A stretch of 64,000 nucleotides of DNA from Holtiella tumoricola (GCF_027857615.1 NZ_JAQIFT010000010.1:1-64000), one strand, 5' to 3'. Numbered from the stretch's first letter, positions 1-9,026 are shown. The notes: generated by a model not told the origin, from the letters alone. Program-made: numbers and translations.

Positions 1-27
1 AAGAGGCTACTTAATAGTAGCCTCTTT
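1..27 (-). terminator. Hairpin downstream of typA
   Basis: An 11-bp perfect stem (1-11 with 16-26) and a 4-nt loop lie 24 bp past the typA stop. Any U-run for the minus strand would fall outside the window, so its role as the typA terminator is inferred. Confidence 0.55.
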
Positions 28-49
28 ACATTTATATTAATTTATCCAA

Positions 50-1858
50 TTAGCGTCCTGCTCTACGTCTATCGCCTTCGCTAAGAATACGTTTACGTAA
101 ACGAATTGCATCTGGTGTTACTTCTACTAATTCATCATCTTCAATAAATTCAAGTGCTTCTTCTAAGCTGAAGATTTTTGGAGGTGTAAGTCTGATTGCA
201 TCGTCAGCACCTGATGAACGTGTATTAGTCATTTTTTTATTTTTACATGCATTAACTGTCATATCTTCACGTCTAGCATTCATACCAATAATCATACCTT
301 CATATACTTCTATTGCTGGTGGTACGAATAAGATTCCACGATCTTCAAGGTTATTAAGTGAGTAACCCATTGTTGTTCCTGCTTCTTGAGCAATAAGTGC
401 ACCATTAGCTCTTCTTGGAAGTTCTCCTACGTATTCTGTATAACCTTCAATACGTCTTACAAGAGTAGCTTCTCCACGAGAATCTGTAATAAGTTCACTT
501 CTAAATCCTAAAAGACCACGTGTTGTACAAAGGTACTCAATACGTACATAACCATTTTCTGGTTCCATACTTTGCATCATACCTTTTCTCATATTAAGGT
601 TAGCAATTGCTGCTCCTGAATATTGTTCTGGAAGTGTTACAATAACACGTTCAAGTGGCTCTACAAGTTTACCATTTTCATCTCTGTGCATGATAACTTC
701 TGGTTTTGATACTCCAAGCTCATAGCCTTCACGACGCATGTTTTCGATTAAGATAGATAAGTGAAGCTCTCCACGTCCAGATACTTTGTATCCATCTGTA
801 GTATCCATAGATTCTACTCTAAGACCAACGTTAACTTCTAATTCTTTTTCAAGACGATCTTTGATATGTCTTGTTGTTACGAATTTACCACTTTTACCTG
901 CAAATGGTGAATTATTAACTAAGAAGTTCATAGAAAGTGTTGGTTCTTCAACTGTGATTGGTTCCATAGGTTCAACTTTACCTACTTCCCCTACTGTTTC
1001 ACCAATAGAAATATCAGTGATACCTGCAATAACTGCGATATCTCCACTTGTTACTTCTTCAATAGGTGTTTGTTTAAGGCCTTCATATGCCATAAGTTTT
1101 GCAACACGACCTGTTCTAAGTGTACCGTCATTTGCAGAAATTTGAACTGTTTGACCTTCTTTGATTTTCCCTTTATATACACGACCAATACCAAGACGAC
1201 CGATAAAGTTGTCATAACCTAATGCACTAATTTGCATTTGAAGAGGTGCTTCATCATCTTTTGGATATTCGCCTACTTGTTTAATAATCGTTTCAAGAAG
1301 AGGTTCGATATTGTCTGATGGTTGATCTAATTCATATTGCATGATACCTTGTTTACCAATTCCATAAAGGATTGGGAAATCAAGTTGCTCGTCTGTAGCA
1401 TTAAGGTCTACGAATAAGTCGAATGTCATATCTACTACTTCTTCAGCACGGTGGTTTGGTTTATCAATTTTGTTAATAACAAGAATTGGTTTTAACCCTT
1501 TTTCAAGAGACTTTTGAAGTACGAAACGTGTTTGTGGCATAGGCCCTTCAATTGAGTCTACTAAAAGAATAACTGTATCTACTGTACTGATAACACGTTC
1601 TACTTCTGATGAGAAGTCACTATGTCCTGGTGTATCTACAATGTTAATTTTGTAATCTTTATGTCTAATTGAACAGTTTTTTGAATAAATAGTAATCCCT
1701 CTCTCACGCTCTAGAGAGTTACTATCCATTACGCAGTCCACTACTTCTTGGTTTGCACGGAATACACCACTCTGATTTAAGAAAGCATCTACTAGAGTAG
1801 ATTTCCCAGCATCAACGTGGGCAATTACTGCTATATTAATTATTTTATCATGATTCAT
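50..1858 (-). CDS. typA: Ribosome-associated translational GTPase TypA/BipA
   Basis: A full-length (602 aa) TypA/BipA GTPase, an EF-G-like factor that binds the ribosome and acts in stress and cold adaptation and 50S assembly. The G1 loop AHVDAGKST is at residues 13-21, DTPGH at 75-79 and NKID at 129-132. These are followed by EF-G domains II, III and V and the BipA-specific C-terminal domain with the LTPP segment. The ATG is preceded by GAGGAAA. A sigma-A-like promoter lies about 50 bp upstream, so it appears to be a single-gene unit. Divergent from the permease at 2131. Confidence 0.97.
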   Translation of the reverse strand: MNHDKIINIAVIAHVDAGKSTLVDAFLNQSGVFRANQEVVDCVMDSNSLERERGITIYSKNCSIRHKDYKINIVDTPGHSDFSSEVERVISTVDTVILLVDSIEGPMPQTRFVLQKSLEKGLKPILVINKIDKPNHRAEEVVDMTFDLFVDLNATDEQLDFPILYGIGKQGIMQYELDQPSDNIEPLLETIIKQVGEYPKDDEAPLQMQISALGYDNFIGRLGIGRVYKGKIKEGQTVQISANDGTLRTGRVAKLMAYEGLKQTPIEEVTSGDIAVIAGITDISIGETVGEVGKVEPMEPITVEEPTLSMNFLVNNSPFAGKSGKFVTTRHIKDRLEKELEVNVGLRVESMDTTDGYKVSGRGELHLSILIENMRREGYELGVSKPEVIMHRDENGKLVEPLERVIVTLPEQYSGAAIANLNMRKGMMQSMEPENGYVRIEYLCTTRGLLGFRSELITDSRGEATLVRRIEGYTEYVGELPRRANGALIAQEAGTTMGYSLNNLEDRGILFVPPAIEVYEGMIIGMNARREDMTVNACKNKKMTNTRSSGADDAIRLTPPKIFSLEEALEFIEDDELVEVTPDAIRLRKRILSEGDRRRAGR

Positions 1859-1907
1859 CTATTTTCCTCATTTCTGCATAATTCTACGCATCTTATCACA
1901 AATAGAT

Positions 1908-1936
1908 ATTGTATCATTCTTATGCTGATTACTCAA
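1908..1936 (-). promoter_or_regulatory. Sigma-A-like promoter of typA
   Basis: Read on the minus strand: TTGAGT (1931-1936), a 17-bp spacer, then TACAAT (1908-1913), about 50 bp before the typA ATG. Confidence 0.6.
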
Positions 1937-2130
1937 CATGTAACATCTAACTATATTTAGGATGAAATATGCGTTTTTTTAGCCATTTTTATAAATAAAG
2001 AATTATTTTCATCTGTATTACCTTATGTTATACTACTACTTAATTCATATTTCTTCCATCTTTCTTCATTCTAATATGCCGAAAGATAACTTGAAATATA
2101 TGACAAAATTAGATAAGGAAGAGGTCATTT

Positions 2131-3456
2131 ATGAAAAAAACTGAATACGGTTTATTTACAACCATTGGGATGATTGTGGGGATCGTTATTGGTTCAGGAA
2201 TCTTCTTCAGAAGTGATAATATTCTTATTGCAACAGGCGGAAGTATTAAACTGGGTGTGCTTGTATTCTGCCTTGCAGCAATTAGTATCATTTTTGGAAG
2301 TCTTACTATTGCCGAACTCGCTTCCCGTACAACTAAAGCAGGAGGGATCATTACCTATGCAGAAGATACATGTAATAAGCATGTTGCCTGTGCATTTGGT
2401 TGGTTCCACACATTTCTTTACTATCCAACATTAATCTGTGTTGTAGCGTGGGTTGTTGGGATTTATACATGTTTATTATTTGCTATTGAAGGTACGTTAT
2501 TAGTACAAATTGGGATAGGTTCTATCGTAGTATGTGTACTCTTTGTCTTCAATATTTTATCAACGAAACTTGGGGGTTATTTCCAAAACTTTGCAACAGT
2601 AATTAAGCTTATCCCTCTATTTGTAATAGGTATCGCGGGACTTATTGGTGGCAATCCAACTCATTTAACGCCTAATCAATTAGAGACTGCTCAATCTGCT
2701 AGCTGGATCGCAGCTATAACACCTGTTGCCTTTGCCTTTGATGGTTGGATTATTGCAACATCAATGGGACATGAAATTAAAGACGCTAAGAAGAACTTAA
2801 GAATTGCTCTTATTTTTGCACCTATATTTATCTTAGCAATTTATCTTTTATACTTCATAGGAATTAGTTTATATATTGGTCCTGAAACAGTTATGCAACT
2901 CGGGGATGCCCATGTAGATTTAGCTGCACAACAGCTTGTAGGTCCATGGGGTGCTAAGATTATTTTAATCTTTGTTATCATCTCTGTAATGGGAACTGTT
3001 AATGGACTTATCATGGGACTTTTAAGACTGCCATACTCTCTTGCTCTAAGAGATATGTTCCCTCGCTCTGAAAAACTCAAAGAAACTTCACATGGTTTAA
3101 GTTTTTCACTTTCTAGCGCAGCGATTGCTTTTAGTGTTTGTGTATTTTGGATGATTATTCACTATTTCACTCAATCTAGTGGAATTTTACAAAACTCTGA
3201 TGTATCAGAAATTGCAATCACTATTAATTATGTCCTTTATATTGTTCTCTATATCAAAGTTTTCCAACTTGGTCAAAAAGGAGAAATCAAAGGATTTTGG
3301 CGTAGTAAAATGAACCCAATTCTTGCAACTTGTGGTTCACTCATGATTTTATTTGGAAGCATAAGCAATCCTTACTTCTTTGTATATGCAGGATTCTCTG
3401 TACTGTTATTAATCGGCGGAGCATTATTCTGGCATAACAAATCTAAAAACCTATAA
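2131..3456 (+). CDS. APC-family amino acid permease
   Basis: A 441-aa integral membrane protein with about 12 hydrophobic segments. It begins with the APC-superfamily TM1 pattern GIVIGSGIFFRSDNI (residues about 17-31), where the helix break binds the substrate amino and carboxyl groups. Overall it resembles LAT-like amino-acid exchangers such as SteT of Bacillus. The substrate cannot be read from sequence. The ATG follows AAGGAAGAGG. It is monocistronic, ending in a strong bidirectional hairpin shared with the convergent lipoprotein gene. Confidence 0.88.
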   Translation: MKKTEYGLFTTIGMIVGIVIGSGIFFRSDNILIATGGSIKLGVLVFCLAAISIIFGSLTIAELASRTTKAGGIITYAEDTCNKHVACAFGWFHTFLYYPTLICVVAWVVGIYTCLLFAIEGTLLVQIGIGSIVVCVLFVFNILSTKLGGYFQNFATVIKLIPLFVIGIAGLIGGNPTHLTPNQLETAQSASWIAAITPVAFAFDGWIIATSMGHEIKDAKKNLRIALIFAPIFILAIYLLYFIGISLYIGPETVMQLGDAHVDLAAQQLVGPWGAKIILIFVIISVMGTVNGLIMGLLRLPYSLALRDMFPRSEKLKETSHGLSFSLSSAAIAFSVCVFWMIIHYFTQSSGILQNSDVSEIAITINYVLYIVLYIKVFQLGQKGEIKGFWRSKMNPILATCGSLMILFGSISNPYFFVYAGFSVLLLIGGALFWHNKSKNL

Positions 3457-3504
3457 ATAGAAAGTGCCTCCTATTCTTGTAAGGATAGGAGGCACTTTCT
3501 ATTT
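3455..3504. terminator. Bidirectional terminator, permease / lipoprotein
   Basis: A perfect 20-bp stem (3455-3474 with 3485-3504) and 10-nt loop overlapping the permease stop codon. A and T tracts on both sides serve both converging genes. Confidence 0.9.
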
Positions 3505-3536
3505 AACTTTATGTATGATTTTATTTTAAAAATTTC

Positions 3537-4424
3537 TTAGTTAAAAAAGACTTCTTTTAGTTTTGCTTTGAGAGCATCTCTTAACTCATTAATTTCTGCT
3601 TCATAGTTGTCTGAACTATTCTTTGGTGTTCTATCATTTACAAATCTTCCTTTGTTCTCAACACCCCAGAAGCCTGCTGTATCATTATCTAAGACCTCAA
3701 ATGCCTGCATATATTCATCCCATGCAGCATCATCAATACCGATACCATCACCAATATAGCCACGACCACCACCAAGGAATCCTGCATTCATAATAGTATA
3801 GATAGATTTATCTGTTAACATACCTTGTAGACCTGATTCTGTATCTTGATAAGCAAATTTCTTAGCGAAAACTTTCTCCATATAACCTTTTACAATAGCA
3901 TTTGGTGTATCATGCCAGTTTGGATAAGAGAAGATAATATAATCTGCTTGACTTACTAGCTCTTGTTCTTTTTTTATCTCAGGTGTTGGTTCACCATTTC
4001 CATCTTTTGCATAATAAAATTCTTCTGGCATAAGTACTGGATTAAAGTTCATATCATATAAATCTCTTACTTCAACTTCTACACCATTTTCTTCAAAATA
4101 CTGCATTGCAGTACGTGCCAAATCGTAATGCACGCTATCTTTTCTTGGGTCACCTATTACAAATAATGCTTTTTTAGCATCTGTATCTTTGAATCCTTTT
4201 GGACTGTAAACTTGTACTAATTCTGCTGGAACAATAGATGCTGATGTTGCAGCATCTACTTCTGAAGCCCCTGATGTTGCATCTGCTTCCTCTTTGTTTT
4301 CTACTTCGGCTTGTGTCACTTGTTCTACTGGTTCACTCACTTGTGGTACTTGTTCTTGTGCACATCCTACTAAAGCAATTGCTAAACCAGCTGCTAATAA
4401 TGAAGCTAACATTTTTTTATTCAT
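3537..4424 (-). CDS. Secreted lipoprotein with flavodoxin-like NAD(P)H oxidoreductase domain
   Basis: 295 aa. Residues 1-21 form a lipoprotein signal peptide ending in the lipobox LVGC, with Cys21 as the predicted lipidated residue. Residues 22-75 are an acidic, Ala/Ser/Thr-rich linker. Residues about 84-295 form a Flavodoxin_2 (MdaB/NQO1-type) fold: KALFVIGDPRKDS near the phosphate loop, then IIFSYPNWHDTPN. Relatives are cytosolic FMN/FAD quinone reductases, so export is unusual. The linker contains DATSGAS (48-54), resembling the ApbE flavin-transferase acceptor consensus. It lies 34 bp after the LysR gene on the same strand, so the pair is probably co-transcribed. The ATG has AAGGAGA upstream. 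The electron partner is unknown. Confidence 0.85.
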   Translation of the reverse strand: MNKKMLASLLAAGLAIALVGCAQEQVPQVSEPVEQVTQAEVENKEEADATSGASEVDAATSASIVPAELVQVYSPKGFKDTDAKKALFVIGDPRKDSVHYDLARTAMQYFEENGVEVEVRDLYDMNFNPVLMPEEFYYAKDGNGEPTPEIKKEQELVSQADYIIFSYPNWHDTPNAIVKGYMEKVFAKKFAYQDTESGLQGMLTDKSIYTIMNAGFLGGGRGYIGDGIGIDDAAWDEYMQAFEVLDNDTAGFWGVENKGRFVNDRTPKNSSDNYEAEINELRDALKAKLKEVFFN

Positions 4425-4458
4425 TTTAAATCTCCTTGTAAATCAATTTATATAAATA

Positions 4459-5361
4459 TTATTTATACCGTTTTAATTGCTCTAAAAAATATAAAACTTC
4501 TTTTCTTAGAACTTCATTGTTACGTTTAATTACAGCAATAGTTACAGAAATGGGATTACCAGCAAACGGTATTCTTTTAAGATAACTATTGACTTCTAAA
4601 TTACAATGCCATTCAGGTGTAATAGCAAAAGAAGGTAAATGAGCTAGTGCTGCTTCATAGGTTTTGATTTGATGTGTCACTAAACTCTTGTTGCAAAATT
4701 CCATTCCTAATTGACGCATCTCATAATCTAAGCTAAACATCCCACTAAACAAGATATTTTTCTTCACATGCACAAGTCCTCTTAAATCTCCTTTATTAAT
4801 CTTAGCCTTTTTGCTTAATTCCCATTGTTCGCTGACATGTACCTTAAGCTCTCCTGTAAAAATTTCTTGCATACATAAGTTTTTGTTTATCAAAAACTGA
4901 TCTAATTTTTTATATTGAAGAGATGTATAAGGAATAACAGCCACGTCTACTTCTTGGCTCCCTAATTTCTCAATACATTGTTCAATATTGCAATACTCTA
5001 ATTCAAACTCATAATTCATTTGATTAAAAACCTTACAAACCTCAAAAAAGGCTGGCTCGATTACTTCACATCCACATGAAGCAATTTTAATCTTATTTTC
5101 ACTAATATGATTTAATAGTTTTTGCTTCGTTAGCTCAAATTGGCTTACTACTTGCTTTGCATAGTGATAAACTTCTATGCCCTCTTTAGTAAGTGTAACC
5201 CCTCTATTACCACGAATAAAAAGTTGTCTTCCTATTTCTTTTTCTAATTGAGTCACTTGACTACTTAAATTAGGTTGCGAAAGAAATAAGACCTGAGCTG
5301 CTTTAGAAATACTTCCTGATTCTACAATTTCAACAATATATTTTAACTGGTTATACTCCAT
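4459..5361 (-). CDS. LysR-family transcriptional regulator
   Basis: 300 aa, the normal LysR length. The N-terminal winged helix (residues 1-60) reads SISKAAQVLFLSQPNLSSQVTQLE, the canonical LysR recognition-helix region, followed by a periplasmic-binding-protein-like effector domain. It lies directly upstream of the lipoprotein oxidoreductase on the same strand. That gene is a plausible target or partner, although LysR regulators more often control a divergent gene. Its promoter contains two small palindromes that could be autoregulatory operators. The effector is unknown. Confidence 0.92.
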   Translation of the reverse strand: MEYNQLKYIVEIVESGSISKAAQVLFLSQPNLSSQVTQLEKEIGRQLFIRGNRGVTLTKEGIEVYHYAKQVVSQFELTKQKLLNHISENKIKIASCGCEVIEPAFFEVCKVFNQMNYEFELEYCNIEQCIEKLGSQEVDVAVIPYTSLQYKKLDQFLINKNLCMQEIFTGELKVHVSEQWELSKKAKINKGDLRGLVHVKKNILFSGMFSLDYEMRQLGMEFCNKSLVTHQIKTYEAALAHLPSFAITPEWHCNLEVNSYLKRIPFAGNPISVTIAVIKRNNEVLRKEVLYFLEQLKRYK

Positions 5362-5391
5362 CTTTTCACCTACACATTGAACATTTTACCA

Positions 5392-5402
5392 ATAACGGTT
5401 AT
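5392..5402. promoter_or_regulatory. Palindrome in the LysR leader
   Basis: ATAAC-G-GTTAT, a perfect inverted repeat 31 bp upstream of the lysR ATG. It is a candidate autoregulatory operator; inference only. Confidence 0.3.
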
Positions 5403-5426
5403 ATTTTACTTTTTGTTCACTAAAAT

Positions 5427-5455
5427 AGTGTATAATTTGTAACTATCATTTACAA
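5427..5455 (-). promoter_or_regulatory. Promoter of the lysR-lipoprotein unit
   Basis: Minus strand: TTGTAA (5450-5455), 17 bp, TACACT (5427-5432). The -10 overlaps the palindrome CACTATTTTAGTG (5418-5430), which recurs at 12285-12297. Confidence 0.5.
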
Positions 5456-5537
5456 CCGCTTGGTTATCCATATATTTTAACGCTATATTTATTTTTTTAT
5501 ATATCAAAGTTTTACCTATTATGTTTTCACTCACTAT

Positions 5538-5582
5538 AAAAAGGCCCTTTATGGATTTATTCAATCCATAAAGGGCCTTTTT
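5538..5582 (-). terminator. Terminator of the ferredoxin gene
   Basis: A perfect 20-bp stem (5538-5557 with 5563-5582) and 5-nt loop, 15 bp beyond the ferredoxin stop; U-rich on exit. Confidence 0.9.
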
Positions 5583-5597
5583 TATACTATGTATATC

Positions 5598-5771
5598 TTA
5601 TGCTTCTGGGTTTGGTGCGCCAACTGGACAAACAGATGCACATGCACCACATTCGATACAAGAATCTGCATCAATAACGAATAAGCCATCTCCTTCAGAA
5701 ATACAGCTTACTGGACATTCAGCTTCACAAGCACCACAGCTAATACAATCTTCACTAATACGGTATGCCAT
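5598..5771 (-). CDS. 2[4Fe-4S] ferredoxin, 57 aa
   Basis: The minus strand encodes a 57-aa clostridial-type ferredoxin. Two CxxCxxCxxxCP clusters (Cys9/12/15/19 and Cys38/41/44/48) are separated by a short acidic linker; Cys23 is an extra cysteine. This small, acidic protein carries low-potential electrons for enzymes such as pyruvate:ferredoxin oxidoreductase and hydrogenase in anaerobes. The ATG has GGAGGTG 8 bp upstream. It has its own consensus promoter and terminator, typical of an abundant, independently expressed ferredoxin. Confidence 0.95.
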   Translation of the reverse strand: MAYRISEDCISCGACEAECPVSCISEGDGLFVIDADSCIECGACASVCPVGAPNPEA

Positions 5772-5847
5772 AATAAAACACCTCCATTTTTTCTCTTTAA
5801 AATAGTTGACCTTTTTATAGGATTTTCTATAAGGTTAACACACCTAT

Positions 5848-5876
5848 AGCATATATTTTTGTAAGGCTAATGTCAA
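5848..5876 (-). promoter_or_regulatory. Sigma-A promoter of the ferredoxin gene
   Basis: Minus strand: consensus TTGACA (5871-5876), 17 bp, TATGCT (5848-5853), leaving a leader of about 75 nt. Confidence 0.75.
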
Positions 5877-5989
5877 GATTTTTCCATCTTAAAAAGCACT
5901 TCATTATTCTACTTAATTGCATAAAAATATCTTATTAAAGTTTTATTTTTTATTGTTAAAAATGCTTCAATTTTTCTCCAACTTTTAAG

Positions 5990-6022
5990 AGGTGCAGAGG
6001 TACCTTCTCTCCCTCTACACCT
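5990..6022 (-). terminator. Terminator-like hairpin after topB
   Basis: An 11-bp stem with one G-U pair (5990-6000 with 6012-6022) just past the topB stop. The flank is not strongly U-rich, so termination is uncertain. Confidence 0.4.
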
Positions 6023-6027
6023 CCTAT

Positions 6028-8337
6028 TTACTCAGGTCTTCTAAAGTCCCATTTCCCTACTGCTGTTTCATTATCAAATGTATAACTTACAATAGCATCA
6101 AACTTTGTTCCATTCTTAGTCTTAAGCCCCTTTAAAGTGCCTTCGCCTTTTTTAAGCAACTGCTTCACTAATGTCTTAGTTGGCTTCTTCCCATAATGTG
6201 CAAGTGTTGTATCTTCTTTCCAAATAACAAAGCGGCAACCTGATTTATAACCCATACACCCAAAACCTTTAGCACCTTCAATAATATCACTACCACAAAG
6301 TGGACATTTGCCTAAGATTTCTTTTTCACCGTTTCCTTTAATTCCATTTGAAGAGGTATTTTTAGATGTACTTGATTTACTAGTAGATGCTTTATTAGCA
6401 GCTACCTTTTTACTCGCTACACTTGTTGGTGCAAAAGCTTCTTTGTTGTACTGGATAGGCGCTGTTCTTTGTGTCTTGATCGTGTCTACACCACTTACCA
6501 CAAACTTAACAATATGATTCATAAAGGTTTCTTTTTTCACTGTTCCCTTTTCAATATCTGATAGGGTCTTTTCAAGCTTCCCTGTATACTCTAAGTCCAT
6601 TAACCCTTTAACAGGTAATGTTTCTATGAGTTTCTTACCCTTTTCTGTACAGCGAATATTCTTCTTTTGCATTACTGTATAATGAGTATAACAAAGCTTC
6701 TTGATTGTCTCTGCACGGGTAGCTGGTGTACCAATACTAAAACCACTTAAGATAGCATCCATTAAATCACTATCTTCTCCCTCTTCACCTACATTCTCCT
6801 CAACGTCATCAGTATCATCATTATTGTCTGCTTTACCTTTACCGTTCTTAAACTGCTTACCGCATGTCTCCATAGCTCTAAGTAAAGTTTTTTCTGTATA
6901 TGGTTTGGGTGGTGTTGTTGCATGACTTGTAACTTCAGCTTTTGCTACATCAACTATTGTTCCTTCTTCTAAATCAGGCAAAATGACATCTTTAGAATTA
7001 TCTTTTTCAATTTTCTTCCAACCTAATACTTTTTGAATCTTTCCTTTAGAGATAAATTCTCCTTCTACACCTTCTATTTTTGTAGTGAATACAGTCTCTT
7101 CAACAATAGAAATAGGCATAAACTGCATCAAGAAACGATTACGTATAGCATCATAAACTAACTTTTCTTCTCCTCCTAGCCCCGTTGGTACCATATACGT
7201 TGGAGTAATCGCACTATGGCTTTCTACTTTTTTACTGTTAAAGACACGTGGGCTTCTATGGAATTTAATCTCATCTTCAAAAGGTGTACCTTTTTTCTGA
7301 GCCATAAGTACCTTTTGTACTTTATCTATTAAACTTTCGTCTAACACACTACTTGCTGTTCTAGGATAAGTAATAAATTTCTTTTCATATAAACTTTGAG
7401 CTACTTTTAATACTTTGTCTGAAGTAAACCCATTATATTTACTTGTAATATATCCTTGTAAAGCTGAAAGATTGAATAGTGCAGGTGGATATTCATTCTT
7501 CTCTACTACATCTTTTTGAACAAGTTTTCCTTGTTTAGCTGCAATGGCTTCTTTTACTGCAATGAGATCATTTTCTTTTTCAAATTTATCTTTCTTATCA
7601 ACAGTATAGGCCCCTTCATAGCTTTCTTTATCAGCTTTAAAAGTAGCTGTTAGTTTAAAGTAGGGTTCTGAGTTAAAGTTAAGAATCTCCATATCTCTGT
7701 CATAAATCATTTTTAATGTTGGTAAAAGTACACGTCCTATATTGAATAATTCACCTTTACCCGATTTATATTTCAAAGTAGCTACAGAAGTTAAGTTAAT
7801 TCCAATAAGCCAATCAGCATGCTGGCGACTTATACCTGCATCTTGTAATGGCTGCATAGTTTCATTAGGAACTATCTTCTCTAAGCCTTTTTTCACCTCA
7901 TCTTCTGTCCATTCATTTAGAAGTATACGGTACCTTGGCTTCTTAACCTTCAAGAAGTTCATAATACAGTCTCCGATAACCTGTCCCTCCCTATCGTAGT
8001 CACAGGCTGAGATCACACCATCAACATCATCACGGTTAATAAGGTCTTTGATACACTTCATTTGTTTCTTGGCACCTTGATCTACTTTTTTCTTACCTTG
8101 TTCCATCTTGATCTTATATTTAAATTGATCCGGTATAAAAGGGAAGTTTTCCATACGCCAAATTTGCATCTTTTCATCATAGTCTTTTGCATCATAGAGT
8201 TCTACAAGATGACCAAATGCCCATGTAATAAGATAATCTTCCCCTTCAAAATATCCGTCTTTTCGTCCTTTGATGTGCAGGGCATCTGCAATATTTTTAG
8301 CGACAGATGGTTTTTCTGCAATAATGACTCTTTTCAC
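6028..8337 (-). CDS. topB: DNA topoisomerase III (type IA)
   Basis: 769 aa. The Toprim domain starts at VIIAEKPSVAKNIADAL and carries the acidic triad CDYDREG (about 112-118). The catalytic tyrosine is in KFITYPRTASS. Type IA enzymes pass single strands through transient nicks to resolve catenanes and recombination intermediates. An acidic insert (NNDDTDD...) precedes TPATRAETI. The C-terminus has a Ser/Lys/Thr-rich linker and a zinc-ribbon-like module (CPLCG ... C ... C), making it longer than E. coli TopB (about 650 aa). The start codon is GTG, with GGGAGG 9 bp upstream. Confidence 0.95.
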   Translation of the reverse strand: MKRVIIAEKPSVAKNIADALHIKGRKDGYFEGEDYLITWAFGHLVELYDAKDYDEKMQIWRMENFPFIPDQFKYKIKMEQGKKKVDQGAKKQMKCIKDLINRDDVDGVISACDYDREGQVIGDCIMNFLKVKKPRYRILLNEWTEDEVKKGLEKIVPNETMQPLQDAGISRQHADWLIGINLTSVATLKYKSGKGELFNIGRVLLPTLKMIYDRDMEILNFNSEPYFKLTATFKADKESYEGAYTVDKKDKFEKENDLIAVKEAIAAKQGKLVQKDVVEKNEYPPALFNLSALQGYITSKYNGFTSDKVLKVAQSLYEKKFITYPRTASSVLDESLIDKVQKVLMAQKKGTPFEDEIKFHRSPRVFNSKKVESHSAITPTYMVPTGLGGEEKLVYDAIRNRFLMQFMPISIVEETVFTTKIEGVEGEFISKGKIQKVLGWKKIEKDNSKDVILPDLEEGTIVDVAKAEVTSHATTPPKPYTEKTLLRAMETCGKQFKNGKGKADNNDDTDDVEENVGEEGEDSDLMDAILSGFSIGTPATRAETIKKLCYTHYTVMQKKNIRCTEKGKKLIETLPVKGLMDLEYTGKLEKTLSDIEKGTVKKETFMNHIVKFVVSGVDTIKTQRTAPIQYNKEAFAPTSVASKKVAANKASTSKSSTSKNTSSNGIKGNGEKEILGKCPLCGSDIIEGAKGFGCMGYKSGCRFVIWKEDTTLAHYGKKPTKTLVKQLLKKGEGTLKGLKTKNGTKFDAIVSYTFDNETAVGKWDFRRPE

Positions 8338-8405
8338 TTAGATTGCCCTCCCATTAATATTTATCTACTCATTTTTTTCTTAGAAATAGTATTGTAACAC
8401 ATAAC

Positions 8406-8440
8406 AAGAGACACTACAAAATGCTTTTATAGTGTCTCTT
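8406..8440. terminator. Hairpin between topB and the acidic membrane protein gene
   Basis: A perfect 11-bp stem (8406-8416 with 8430-8440). It lies beyond the terminator at 8471-8497 and may be a backup; the U-run is weak. Confidence 0.4.
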
Positions 8441-8470
8441 GATCTAGCTTATATCATACTTAGAAATATA

Positions 8471-8497
8471 AAAGCTCTAAGTTTGGCCTAGAGCTTT
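8471..8497 (-). terminator. Terminator of the acidic membrane protein gene
   Basis: A 9-bp perfect stem (8471-8479 with 8489-8497), followed on the minus strand by a U-rich stretch. Confidence 0.7.
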
Positions 8498-8504
8498 CAT
8501 TATA

Positions 8505-8861
8505 CTACTTATTTTCTTCGTCTGTGTTATCTGCTTCTACTACTTCTTCTGTAGCTTCTTCAGCTTCTATTTCGTCTTCTTTATCAAAATCTTTAATTGC
8601 TACGTATTCTACATCATCATCTTCTTCGCCATAAAGGTCATCTTCTAGTTCATCTTCTAGATCATCATCGAAATACTCATAGTATTCTTCAATGTATTCA
8701 TCATTTCTTGATTTTAACCATAATACAAGACCTACTAATCCTGCAACTACAGCTAATGCGATTCCAAACCACAAACCTCTATTTGATCTTTCTTTTCTTC
8801 TTCCACAACACATGAGTTTTCTGACCTCCTTGACTTTCTTTTTAAATTTACGTTTATTCAC
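8505..8861 (-). CDS. Uncharacterised single-pass membrane protein with acidic tail
   Basis: 118 aa: a basic N-terminus (KRKFKKKVKEVRK), one transmembrane helix (about residues 29-49, GLWFGIALAVVAGLVGLVLWL), then a roughly 65-residue tail very rich in Asp and Glu. No known domain. A topology with the short basic side in the cytoplasm and an acidic exterior is plausible. The start is ambiguous: GTG at 8861 has AAGGAG 8 bp upstream, and the in-frame ATG at 8813 (102 aa, beginning MCCGRRK) has an even stronger AAGGAGGT 9-10 bp upstream. Both may be used. It has its own terminator. Confidence 0.75.
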   Translation of the reverse strand: MNKRKFKKKVKEVRKLMCCGRRKERSNRGLWFGIALAVVAGLVGLVLWLKSRNDEYIEEYYEYFDDDLEDELEDDLYGEEDDDVEYVAIKDFDKEDEIEAEEATEEVVEADNTDEENK

Positions 8862-9026
8862 TGTTTCATCTCCTTAACACAGTAAACTACTCTTATATAC
8901 TATTATAACAATTTTCAAATCATATAACAACTCTATATTTATCTGTATTTAATCTGTTTACCTTTTAATAGGTTATCCATTTCATCTTAAAATATGAATT
9001 TCAATTGCTATTTCTCGTATATAAAT

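Noticed and set aside
786..1145. 119-codon plus-strand frame inside typA
   Set aside because: Antisense shadow of a highly conserved gene; no ribosome site and no plausible protein features.
8062..8397. 111-codon plus-strand frame over the start of topB
   Set aside because: Antisense to the conserved Toprim region; codon content is that of the complementary strand.
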